Assembly: GCA_037833965.1 (NCBI GenBank)
Contig: AP031352.1
Location: 30,320,501 to 30,384,500, forward strand
Reading direction: 5' to 3'
From: Marchantia polymorpha subsp. ruderalis
Taxonomy: Eukaryota > Streptophyta > Marchantiopsida > Marchantiales > Marchantiaceae
DNA: 64,000 nt
In this document: one piece after another, positions 11,665 through 23,200 of the stretch
Position numbering within the stretch: position 1 is the first letter of the stretch
Layout: each line of letters begins with the position of its first letter
Notes under the pieces: generated by a model
The model's database searches: none
What the model saw: only the letters and a program-made list of their open reading frames with translations
Told to the model about the DNA's origin: nothing
Position numbers and translations under genes: made by a program

Positions 11665-14131
11665 CAAATAGTTTTTTAATGATCAAATGTTGAACATTTA
11701 TCTGTTATTGGCTGACTTGCTGGAATTTCAAAACAATGGATATTGATATCGTGGCAATGATCATCAAGTCTGTTTGTGGCATAAAACATAGTGTGTCATC
11801 AAGTCATGGATGTCTTAGTACACGTCGACTTCATCTTGCAAATAAGCTTTTGTTGTCATTGCAAGTGCAAAATTATAGATATTAGTGTTGCATACCATAA
11901 ACCATTATCAAATTTTAGATATGACTTCTACAAGAGAATGTCAAATTGATTGATGGACATCACACACAAATAAATCATTCCGATGAATACTATTGCATCC
12001 GCGTAATAACATTAGCAACATGATCAGTCATGTTTTGAGCTCCTTCAAACGATTCATCGATAAATTGATTCCTCTAGTTGGAGTAGAGATAGTCAAATAA
12101 TTTGCATAAGATTTCAAACTGTCACAAATCAATATGAGACCTGTAAAATAGAATTGAAATGAGATGCAACTTAAAAAGTTGGCAGTGCCAAACAATACCA
12201 ATGCAAACATCAATATATTAAGTATCCATGCAAGTGGAACCATTCAGCACAATTGAGAAAGTCCACACCATGGAGAGTATGTTAGCAATGACCCCGAAGT
12301 AAGCACTATATTGGATGCAAATAAATGTAATGATCTTGAAATCATTTTTATTCTACCAAGATTGAAGATCATTGCAACCTACTTTGTTGCTTGAAGCGCC
12401 ATCACAGTTTGCCGAAGATTGATACCAACTTACCAACTTGCCAACAATGCCAACTTACTTGATTGCAAGCTGATATGCTATTGGAGTTTTGATCGTCACA
12501 ATTAATTACTTGTGTCAAAATTGAACATGAACAGGCACATGGCGTTGTCTCAGATTTGACCTTCAACATCTTTGAGATCAACATTTCTCCGATTATGACA
12601 TCAATGATGTACTTATATATGATGTAGGTTACATAATCTGTGTCTCTGTCAAGATGTGAAAGAATTGTGTTCACAAAGGTAAACTTGATGTCAAAGTAAA
12701 CTACTCTGCCACACACTATTCAAATTAGTCATCTTGAAATTTGAGATTAGTCATATTATGCATCTATTATTATAAGATACGAAGTCCTAATCATAATCAT
12801 TCTAGTTGAATTGAATATCATTGATTTTTGAAAATTAAAAAATAAGCATGTATTTCATATCTTGCTAAAGTTATACTATGATAATTTGATGATTTATCTT
12901 AAAATTCCTTATTGATAATCTTTTTCCAATAAAAAAAGTATCTCTATTGGTAATGAAAATTTATCTTTGTTAGTGAAATGTATCACCTTTTATTTTAAAT
13001 TTCAATGATGATATTTTTAAATAAATGGTATACATTTTACATAATTATCTTATATGTTACACAATTTTTTGTACTATTATTCTTCACATCACTTGCACAT
13101 TATATTGATGATATGTTTTTTTATTGTAATGACCAAGTTGTTACCATTTAGTTAAATATGAAAAGATAATTCAAATAGCCAGATATTTTTTTAAATTAAT
13201 CTTTTGTTTGAACTTGATTTAAACAGAACGTCAAATTGAAATTTAAAAGTTATTGGTTTTGATTTTAAAAATATTTTAATACTTATTTTAATTTTTTCCC
13301 CAAGGATTTAAATTTTTTGAGGTTAATAAATCACAAAAAGATATGCAATAAAATACTTTAATGATTTTTTGGAATTTACTTCAATCAATTAAGTTTGGAA
13401 AAAATAAAGTTTTTTTAAATCAATTATGCATGTTAAATTTCTGATCAATATGAAACTGAAAAATTTGAATTTTTTCAATGTAAGTTAATTGTGACGTAGG
13501 ATAAATATGTATCATTGGAATTTTATAATACTTTATAATAAAATTTCATGATTTTGAAAACTCGATAAATAATGATTATGAATTTCTAATTGAATTGATT
13601 AGATTTTAAAATTTATTTTTATTTTAATTAATTATGACTTTAAAATTTGAATTTACAAAATTATCTCATTTACAATTTATAAATTAATAAATTAGATTTT
13701 GATACACAATGTATAACATCTAAGAAATAGAAGTTACGCAAGTGAATTTCACTTGTGTTGAATGTTGTTGCAACTTCTTTACAAGTTATACAGAACATTG
13801 AGGTAGCAACTATACTCTTTTTATTCAAAAGAATACGGTTGAATTCAAGTAAATTATTCCAGATGCGTTTTAATTCATCTTGGTTGCTTAATGAGAATCT
13901 AGTCCTATAATTTTCGAATGTATGTCTTGTCATGAAAAATCACAAGGTTTCATATCCAATTAATAAAAAAACCAATAAATGTAGCAAACGAAGATAACCT
14001 CCAAATTTACATGGATGAAATCAATGGTGTACTATGTACTAGATTTGAATCTAATATATGTCATAGTGCACCAAAAGCATCAAAACCACCGAAATAAAAG
14101 TACGTACAAAACACACAAAGAAACATCACAT

Positions 14132-14162
14132 TGGTGCGGTGACTGCTTTTGTCACCGCACCA
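14132..14162. repeat. GC-rich hairpin, 12-bp perfect arms
   Basis: TGGTGCGGTGAC (14132-14143) and its exact reverse complement (14151-14162) flank a 7-base loop, TGCTTTT. This GC-rich stem in an AT-rich setting is the first of four inverted repeats within 900 bp. Confidence 0.9.
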
Positions 14163-14539
14163 CAGTAGTCATCAATGCCACATCAATCCACGACTCCACG
14201 CTCGTGCGTAACAAAAACCCCTGCACAATACTCGAAGGATGCAGCTAATGAGGATGGACTCACCTCTCCATGTTCATCTCCAGGTACTACCTCTCAGCTG
14301 CGGAGGAAGGTCTCACAACAGCTGGTCTAGAACGAGGTGTATGAACTCATTACGGGCCAGCTGAAATCAGTCTCGTCGGTCCGTCGCCAACCTCCCCTGA
14401 TACGAATTCCCTCCAGTGGTCGCGGCAGTGGATGACAGACCAGAGCAGAAGGAGCACAGGTTCGCTCGATTCAAGCGGGGGAAGTCACAGCTATGGATCT
14501 GTATAATTGAATTCTTCGCGTAGTGCAAAGTATAATTCA

Positions 14540-14562
14540 GTATAATACAAAATGTATTATAC
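14540..14562. repeat. AT-rich hairpin, 10-bp perfect arms
   Basis: GTATAATACA and its exact reverse complement are separated by AAA. The left arm is part of a 19-base word at 14530-14548 that recurs in inverted form at 14926-14945, with one indel and one mismatch. Confidence 0.85.
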
Positions 14563-14882
14563 AACAATCTCAAAAGTCCACCTCATTCGTAGATGTTGCC
14601 CTCGTCCATCACCTCCTCGGCCTTGAAGATACACTGCTGTCAATGCTCTCGGGTATATCAACCCGATGAATGCTACCACCACCCGCATACTCATTCTCGT
14701 CCATGAGGTCCTTTTCAAGTTTAGATCCTGCCTCTTACATGTTCCGAATTTCTCCCAATAGCATCTTTTTGGTAACCTATTTCAAGTAGAGTCTATTATA
14801 AATATGAAATCTCACGATTGTACGAAGCTAGCAACACTTGTGCGAATCCACTACGGACTTTTTGTTAAACAATTATATAAGG

Positions 14883-14984
14883 TATGGTTTGGGAGTGCTA
14901 TATAATACAGTGTATAATACCACGGGTATTGTACTGAAATTATACATACAGCTGTACTGTATGACATAGCACTCTCAAACCATA
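14883..14984. mobile_element. MITE-like inverted-repeat element, about 100 bp
   Basis: The ends, at 14883-14901 and 14966-14984, are 19-bp inverted repeats with one mismatch (left begins TATGGTTTGGGAGTGC). The 64-bp centre is AT-rich and partly self-complementary and has no coding capacity. Size, terminal repeats and lack of genes fit a miniature inverted-repeat transposable element. I cannot see a clear target-site duplication, and there is no second copy in the window, so the element call is an inference. Confidence 0.5.
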
Positions 14985-14994
14985 AATATGATAT

Positions 14995-15016
14995 AGCTGT
15001 GACTATAGTCACAGCT
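14995..15016. repeat. Perfect 22-bp palindrome
   Basis: AGCTGTGACTA is followed at once by its exact reverse complement with no spacer. It lies 10 bp beyond the right end of the MITE-like element. A perfect two-fold site of this length could bind a dimeric protein or be a relic of excision or inversion. Neither is shown. Confidence 0.9.
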
Positions 15017-15199
15017 CGTGAAATAGCGTGGAATGACTGGGATGGGACCCGCGAGAGCTGAGAGGGCCTCGGTACTCCTGACGACAAGTAAAATACGATG
15101 CCAGGAATCAATCGCAGGGCAAAAGGATGGGGAGCGAGTGGAGATTAGATGAGATTCCTCGCAATATAAATTAAACAAACTGCGACGTTTCGCCAAATC

Positions 15200-15900
15200 T
15201 GGCTGGCACAAACAAAGTGTCACACTTTATTAGCTGGCTCCCCTTTCCTACCGCGTTCCGGACGGCCATGATTGCATGCGTCCTCCCACTTCTCGTGCAT
15301 GCATGCAGTCTCCGTGCCTCGGCACGGACGTCCCGTCCGCTCTGCTCCAGCTCCGTCCCTGGAGCGTGCCCTGCTTCCGGGCAGGGTCGGGTCGGGTCAG
15401 GTCGGGGGCCCGGGGGCCTGGGCCTGTGGCTCGGGTGAGAGTCAACGACCGTCACGAGGCGACGATCCTCGAATGGCAGAGCGACGTGAATCGGACGGTG
15501 GAATGCCCACCACATCGACGGCGGTGGCTGGAAATCCAACGCGACAAACTTCGTGACGTCGCTAACCTTATCTAGTGTCGTGGACCCTTCCGGAGTCAAC
15601 TGTTTGGCAGGCTCTCGAGTCTCGCCTCGTTCCATCCTCCCATGCAACGCAAGTCTGCGCCGCCTGCATCCTCGAGACGAGATGACCGCATGGAACCCGA
15701 ACCCGGTACATGTCCAGTATTGTGTACCCTCTGGACTCTGGTTTCGTCGTGTGCTTCCCTCCCGTCCCCGATTCGAATTTCCTCTTCCCGGTATCTTTGG
15801 GATGTGGATATGGTTTCGTACTGATGCCGGGTTCGCGTGTAGATCTTACATGTTATCTTGTGTTGTCCGTGATAAAATCGTGCGGTAAAATGAACGAGGA
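15200..15900. other. GC-rich island without a recognisable gene
   Basis: The sequence turns abruptly GC- and CpG-rich, with overlapping long open frames on both strands and in several registers, which is the usual effect of GC-rich non-coding DNA. No frame shows a domain. By analogy with the islands upstream of LPAT1 and the GH63-like gene, it may be the promoter or first non-coding exon of an unrecognised transcript. Confidence 0.4.
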
Positions 15901-17062
15901 GGGGGGATTCAGGTCCATGGCGTGCTAGTGAGTAGATGTGTGAGAGAAAACCCAGATGTAGATAATTAAATGACAACATTGAAGATTGTTCTCGAAGAGA
16001 TCACGGCACCAGATCTATCCGTAATTGCCATATGCTTTCGTCACGTACCTTGTAGAAAGTGATGCAGCCTGCCTTCCTGAATTGGCCCTTATAAAGTTCC
16101 AAAAATCTGAACATGATTCAAACTTGCTCCCCAAGTACATATGATATTGTTAAAGTTTAAGAACATAGACTTTCTAACAATCTGTAAGGGGTTAAAATCT
16201 TTTCCAAAAAGTGCTATGTACATTTAATCTCCACGAGATCATTGGTGTCCATTCATTCAATCTTCATATGTTCTGTGTAAAGCTGACGTGAATAAGAAGA
16301 ATGCCACAAGAAATGCTAAAATTTGTTCCCCTTGCTGAAGGTAGGACAGTCCCGTTGTAGGGCGGTCTAAGACAGATTGTCCTAAACTCTCACATTTCAA
16401 TGCAAACAAAGTCTTTATCTTTCCATACTTATCCTTCAAAAGCTAGAGTCACTCGGAGCTAGAGCCCCGAGTGACTAGCGAACAAGGATGGGAGGACCCC
16501 ATCAAGCCGTACAGGGATGAAACGGACCTTTCCATTGGGTTTAGAAGTTCCAAAGTCGTTGCAATAGTTTTAGAGAATGAGACATATGGCTTCTGATTCG
16601 AGATGTCACAGCAGGAGGGTGTGATACATGTGGCATGTTGATTTGCTACTCGGTCCTCGAATCGACAACATGTTGCAGCACAGCGAACCTGAATTTTCCA
16701 GCCCTCTAGTTCTCTGTGTGCTGGGTTCTCTCAACGAGCGAATGGATCTAGCTGTAAATCTTGCTTAGCTGTTTTAAAGATGGATCTGACTCTTGGATGA
16801 GGGTTCTTCCACACCTAAACTCCTACACCCTATCCATGCATACACATCTCTTTTAGAAAAGTACCCGGATTAAAAATATCCACAGTATGCAGTTAATAAA
16901 TTCAATGTAGATCTTATGCTCTTGGGTCTCTATTAAGGGAGAAGTTGAAAAGGTGCCAGCTATAATAAATGTCGGGGTATAAGTAATGTCGACATTGGTA
17001 CATTTTCCACTTTGACCATTGTATGAAATATGCCTCCCTCTTCATAACCGACGTTTACTACA

Positions 17063-17760
17063 TCAGTCCAGATAGATCCAGACACAAAGCTCAGCTAGAA
17101 AATTGGAGAAACCACCGATCGTGCTGGACCCAATGACAAATTCGGATTCCGGTCGTGATAATCGGCTCATGCACTGCAGGCCGTTGAAGGAGGAGGAAGA
17201 AGAGAAGAGTCCAGCGTCCACGGGCCAGAACTGAACGAACGGGCATTTCATCCGGTCGAGGAATCGAGGATCGGGAGAAGAGGACAGCAGCAGCAGCAGC
17301 AGCAGCTTTACGTCGGGTTGGTGTACCGGCGAAAGGCACGAACGGTGAAGGGCTAGGCTGTACGAAACAGAATGAATGGCTTCACTGGACTGGTCCAATT
17401 TGGGGACGACGGTACAGTGGTACCCTTTGGTTTCTGGATATGCTCTCTACAATAGCGGAGATCCAAGTAATATGCGGGCAACAGGGCCGGCTCTTATCCC
17501 AGCAGGGACCAGCCTGGATCCAGTGGCTCAGGTGACGAATTGCGTTCTGAGGTCCTGTTCGTGTTGGACTTTGACTCCTCGCCGTAAGTATCTGTGTTAT
17601 TCGAGGCTTCGAGCTCCGGAGAAGCCTCTTTCAGCGTGTCGCAGCATTTTGACCATGCGACGTGACTCACGGTCACTGACCTCTTGCCGTGATTTCAGGT
17701 TTTTGTTCAATACCTTCTTCTGTTTCCTCCCGTTCGATTTTGCTCCTAGCAGAGCATAAG
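17063..17760. other. GC-rich island with CAG repeat, no clear gene
   Basis: This is a second GC-richer patch. A 127-codon frame from an ATG at 17376 to 17759 (plus) has no recognisable domain. The opposing 111-codon frame (17063-17398) lacks an ATG at its open end. A CAG microsatellite lies at 17285-17306. An unrecognised promoter or exon is possible, but the frames alone do not support a gene. Confidence 0.3.
17285..17306. repeat. (CAG)7 microsatellite
   Basis: Seven uninterrupted CAG units, reading as CTG on the other strand. Confidence 0.95.
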
Positions 17761-20186
17761 AACTTCCATATGGCTCGGGTTGCGTGACAATTTCGTGACG
17801 AAATTTTTTGTGGTTTGCAGATATTCATTGAACGCCATTACATATGGTCACACGGACGATTAATGAGCAGAAAGTAGATATAGATAGTGGAAATCCTGAT
17901 TGATTTCGGAAGAAAATAGCCTGCAAGGTTCGAGGATGACAGACCATGTTGTAGACTTTCTATTGTTTTATCCCATGGGGACTAAGGATGCTCTAGTGGA
18001 TCTGAAGAAATCTAGTAATTAAAACAAGATCTTAGTCCCATATCATAATCGCAAACTTCTCTAATGTCAAAAATATTCTTACACAAGTTCAGTTGTTTCT
18101 CTCCGTCTCGGCTCAACTTTTTATAATCATCACAACTCTCAGGTTTACTTTAGTTCTTGTATGGGTAAATTTTTCTACACTGAGTGTATATAATTCTGAT
18201 ATGCACTAATGAGGAATGAAAAGCCCTAACAACAGGTATATATTGTTCCTTACTTTGTTGCTATATTTGGTCACACATTTAAATGTATACAATATTTCGC
18301 AATGATGATTACAATCTTATCACGTCATTCCAATGTTGAAACATTTAAAATGCTGTCGAATTTTCTTCAGATGAAAGATTAACATCACAAAATTCAGCCA
18401 ACTGCGACAATATATCCTAGTGGATATTGACCCATGGGAATAGGACAACCCAGCAAGCTTATTGATTTTTAATGTTAAAACAGGTAAAGATGAAAATCAT
18501 GAGTCAAGTTTGGCTGTCGTAAAGCATAAATTTGGTGTGTAGATGGTACGGCAAGTATCTTGACAGGAACGCAGGAAAGAGAGCATTGCAGACTTTCCAA
18601 CAATTGCAAGAGTGTTCTTTTCGGACGAGGCATCTTTAATTTAATTTCATCTGAGATGTCACTTTTATCCAACTTTGTACTGTACGTACCCACTTGCTGA
18701 ACCCACAGATACATCAACCGAAAACATTGTAACGGGGCCCAAGTGGATATCCAAAAAGCCTGGACGTTGACTAGACAGTAGATTCATTATCTGACCACCC
18801 TTTATGCTCCAGATGGACATGTCGGCATCTACGTAGACATCACCACAAACGAGTCATGAGAATCATGACTAATGACTGGACTGGGCTGTGAACCACATCA
18901 GACCGGATAAAGCCGACCTGGCTTTATGGTGCCAGCTCAGATATTCTGCCCGCTGCTCAAGTCTTCCATGATTGGAGTAACTTTTGCAAAAGTTGATGAT
19001 AGTTTTCATAAGGCTCTCGTGTACATTTGCCCCCATAACTTTTCATCTACCGATTTGCAGTATTCAAATTTTCGGATCTAAACTAGGTAAGGCCAAAAAG
19101 TACAAAGCAATATCATAAAATTACTAAAGGTAGTATCGACGAATCTGGGTTACTGCTTAAGATAGCTTATGAGAGGCACTAAGTAGAAAATAAGCTTTTT
19201 CGTAGTGTCTTTCTAAATTTTCTTCAAAACGCGTTTGTACATGTTAAATGCGTATATGTCCTTTCTTCCAAGTCATTTGTTTTTGTCGGTCAAGAGAACC
19301 AAGCCATATATCAAAAGTTATAAATATACGCATCAAAGGCTTGCTTTAAACCGACCAAATCTGATAACAAAGCTTGGTAAAATATATTATAAACTCTTAT
19401 AAATCCAAATTAATGTGGTAAAGAAATCTATACGGATGTTCACCCACAAAAGTAACTATATATATAAGATAACACAATTTTCTGAATTTACTATAAGTAT
19501 GTCTATATGTATCTTTAAAAGTAATCGTTAACAAAATGATCCAGACGTGCTACAAGTAAGAGTATTTCATTTTTCATAGTATGGTATCCTTTGTGTAATC
19601 TCTCATAAAATTGACGTCTGTTTGTTTTTGGGAACTAGACACCATTACGAGTGAATTAAATGAAGATTTCAGTCGAATATTACCATCTGAAAGGGTTCAT
19701 TAATATGTAGCTCTCATATTATAGAGATAGCTAGGACCTTCTCATATGCTTTGTATTTGAGAGCCAGGTCACGTACAACTTTTCTCTTATATGATACTCA
19801 ATCAAAAATCATACGCAGTTCTAAGATGCTTCATCAATCGTTGACCTTGGCAGTATCTCTTTTCTTATGTGAGGTCGTATGCTACACATAAACCAAAAAA
19901 AGGTGACGGAAAACACCATATATTTCAACAAAAGAAACTAAAAAAAAAACGTGGAATATGTGTGTTTCGCAAGAAACTTATATTGTAGTCCACGTAGACA
20001 AGGGATTTCCAGCACTGCCACCTCAAATAATAGAGACTTTCAGTACCACCTTTTTCCTCTGTATTCCAGTGTTCAGAGAGGTTCAAGTCTATGAATATAG
20101 ACATAAACCACATAGAAGTTTTTTTCCATATTAATATGTAAATGTTTGTATTAGAGGGTGCCAAATGGATCTAAAAATTTTAATCA

Positions 20187-20250
20187 TATAGTGGTATAAG
20201 AATTAAGATTGTTATACTTCTAAAACAATCTTAACGTTATAGTGGTATAA
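20187..20250. repeat. Inverted repeat flanked by 13-bp direct repeats
   Basis: TATAGTGGTATAA occurs at 20187-20199 and again at 20238-20250. Between the copies are perfect 11-bp inverted arms (TTAAGATTGTT at 20203-20213, complement at 20224-20234) around a 10-bp loop. Direct repeats framing an inverted repeat is the layout left by some very small mobile elements. Confidence 0.8.
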
Positions 20251-23200
20251 CATTAAGTAACTGAACTTCGCTGCCCAATACAGTGCATCGTATGACATTT
20301 GTATCCCTGAACTTCAACGAGCTGAACAATGGAGGACAAAGGAGGATCCCTTGTCGGCCAAAGTCTAGACCACATGTCCGGTAAGCCACTGAAATTTTGG
20401 TATGTTATAACAGAAAAGTTGATGGGTCTCCACGTCCTCTTTGTCTTATTTTACCCTCGGCACTCTCTTGTTAAAGTACAGTAAAATAAAAAAAATTGTT
20501 CCAACCTTGTGACCTCCAACGGACATAAACTGGAAGAAGGAGCACCGTGTGCACAATCATTGGCTCACTGAACACGCGGCTAGCACTCCTGGGCGCACAT
20601 CGAATCTTTGTCGTATGATGTCGGTGCAGAAGGTCTCAAAGCAAGCAGTGTGGGCAGTCTTCGAGCTGGGGTAATAATACGGTGAGAGAAGTAGAGCACG
20701 AGAGTGATGAGACCTGGAAATCTAGTGGTTTCTCGTTTGGCTCCAAGTCACAGAACATGAATTTATCTGACGCAATCTGAAGAAGATATGAAGCTCAACC
20801 GTGTCCGTGATGTGCCCATCCTTAGTTCAGGGGGACTTCAGTTTATGCTGCATATTTCTCTTTCTCCTCATTCGACCGACCGCACGGCAGGCCTAACGGG
20901 ATGCCGATCCAATCTGATACACTTGCTTAGTTTTGAGCCTGGCTGTTATGACTTGTAGGAAATCAAGGAATGGAAATAATTCAATCTCCTGGATTTGAGT
21001 CCAGACTCTGTAACTATCATGGTCTTAGCGGGGACCTTGAAGTCATAAATTTGTAATAGTAGATGCGGCAGCCACAGCAGCAGCAGCAACAGCCTCGTGC
21101 CTGCAATGAAGGTTTGCTCTTCTGCCGGCTCGTTTGGCGTCTGAACTACACTGGAGAAAGAATAAGGCAGAGATGGTGGCTTCAGGCGCTGGATGGTACG
21201 TCGATCATCCCAGCTGGGGGTCGAAGAAAGAAAGAATCACGGACGTGTAAAAGCTAAAGAAGGCATGTACTGTACGTGTAAAGCTAGAGTCTCGCAAAGA
21301 GTTCCAAAATCAATGAAAAAGCGCAACACTTGCATGGAAACTCAGAGGGGGCTTGCGGTGCAGTCTGCCTGCCGCCACAATCATACGCGGTCTGAACGCG
21401 CTCACCAAACAGACAGACAGACCGGACCCATAGCAGTGGTAACTGGTCATTCGGCTTCTGACCACCGGTAGACTCTGGAGCTTGTATCATTGATCTTCCT
21501 GTTGTCTCGAGTCAAATCCACTGACTACCGCAAGATCAGCCTGAAGCCAGAAGGTCACGCACGAGTCATGACTTTGTTAAACAGTGTTCTTTCTTTGCTG
21601 GAATTTTAAGGCTTCCATCCAACTTCGGCCACGAATCCGTGCACCTGGCAGTTTCAGCTTGGACGATATCAGATCTTCTGCTGGATAAGGTCCAGCAGGG
21701 GTCAAAGATTTCCCTCGAAACAGCAGTAGACTGGAAACCAGCAGCCATGGAGCTCCACGGTTTGAGTAGTGAGGAAACGTACCGGAATCATGAACATACA
21801 ATGTCCGTTGCTTCCCGCCTACACTTTTTCATGACAACCCCGACTTTTTAACCTTTACTTTCCACTTTCCCCCTTCCAATTTTCAAAGCAATGTCTGAAC
21901 CCAGCACTCCAACGATACTTCGCTGGTAGTTTCGCTGACCTATACACCGTTCTCCTGACAAGCCTCGTAAACATCTTATCGAAAACCTCCGTTTATCATT
22001 CACAAAACTCTACGAGGCCAGTGCCTAACGACATCTTCGTAAAGGCGGGTACCAAAGTTCCTTTTGAGTGCCAAAGCTAGTGACTGCACGACTGGGACAG
22101 GACCTTGCAGTCTTTCTTTAACAATTATGGCCGTGGCCTGACTGAGCTGCAGTCGACGTACCTGTCCAAGAGTTGAGGTCAATGCTACTCTGGAATGGCC
22201 CTGTCGACTTGGTCTTCTTCTACATCAGACCTTAGAGCATGGCTGACGCGTTCCAGTGATGCAGGAACAACTTCATGCGTAGCACGGAATAATGTTTGTC
22301 CGAGCTGAAATGGAAGTGAGGCGCCGATTCGGTCAGTGGCTGCAATTCTAAACTCTGGTTTGGCAAGTCCAAGTACTCCATGTACAGAGTAGTGAATTCT
22401 TTCAAGAGTCGTCCGGTCTGGCGTCTTGGTCTGATGTCTTGCCGGGACGGGAGTCAAGCAGGGAGGCGGTCGTGGATGCACTTTCCAGGAGTCGGTATTC
22501 CCACGGAGAGAGACGACAGATGTGCAAGTATGGAAGTCGGATGACCGAGGGAGTTGAGGGACATAAGCAGTCAAAACAAAACTATGAATCAAGTCCGAAG
22601 AGTCCCAAGGAAAAACCAGACCTGTAAATCTTCTGTGCGGAGTGTTCCAGCAACTCCGTGACCAGCGCTGGATTGTGGATCTCACAACAACGTGCGCAGA
22701 CGAACCTTGACTTTCTACTCTCTGTGTAGAAGAGTTGGAGGGAAGAGTGAAAACAATAAGGTGAACAAGCTTCACGTTCAGTTCACAATCAGAATCATGA
22801 ACACCTCGAACAGGACCATTCGACCATTAGCACAAGTACGGACACAACACCCCAGCTTAAAGAGTGCGAATGAAATAAAAAACGCTACTGTCAAACGACG
22901 CACCGAAGGTCCCTAGGCTGGAAAGAGCATTATTCCTGTGGATCCAGCGTGTATGCGTCCTGCTTTCCAGTGATATCAAGGGCGCTGATTCAATATTCGT
23001 CTTCAAAGTAAGACATTCTTTGCGCCCAGACTATTTCGGACTCGGATGATCACGAGGAAAGAACCGGCAGCTTCTGCTTCATCGTTTGTTTTTCTCTTTT
23101 CGTGAGAATAACCATGCCTACACTCACACTGACCACTCTGCGGAAAACATCGATTTAATGGGGTTTATGTCCGTCCGATTCACAAGAAGTTACAGGTCGA

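Larger units (their letters stand above)
8601..14100. other. AT-rich intergenic DNA, no intact gene
   Basis: Composition is strongly AT-rich, most of all from 10200 to 13700. Frames are short. The only one with a protein-like look is the fragment at 11380-11664, listed separately. The frames at 8926-9216, 9411-9680, 12402-12716 and 13670-13933 show nothing I can name. This is probably old, decayed repeat DNA. Confidence 0.55.

Noticed and set aside
17376-17759. A 127-codon frame starting with a true ATG
   Set aside because: No domain, targeting signal or splice context is seen, and an opposing frame of similar length overlaps its start. Chance in GC-rich DNA is the simpler explanation.
22185-22775. 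A 196-codon frame on the minus strand
   Set aside because: It contains no ATG at all, no domain, and no convincing splice sites that would make it an internal exon.
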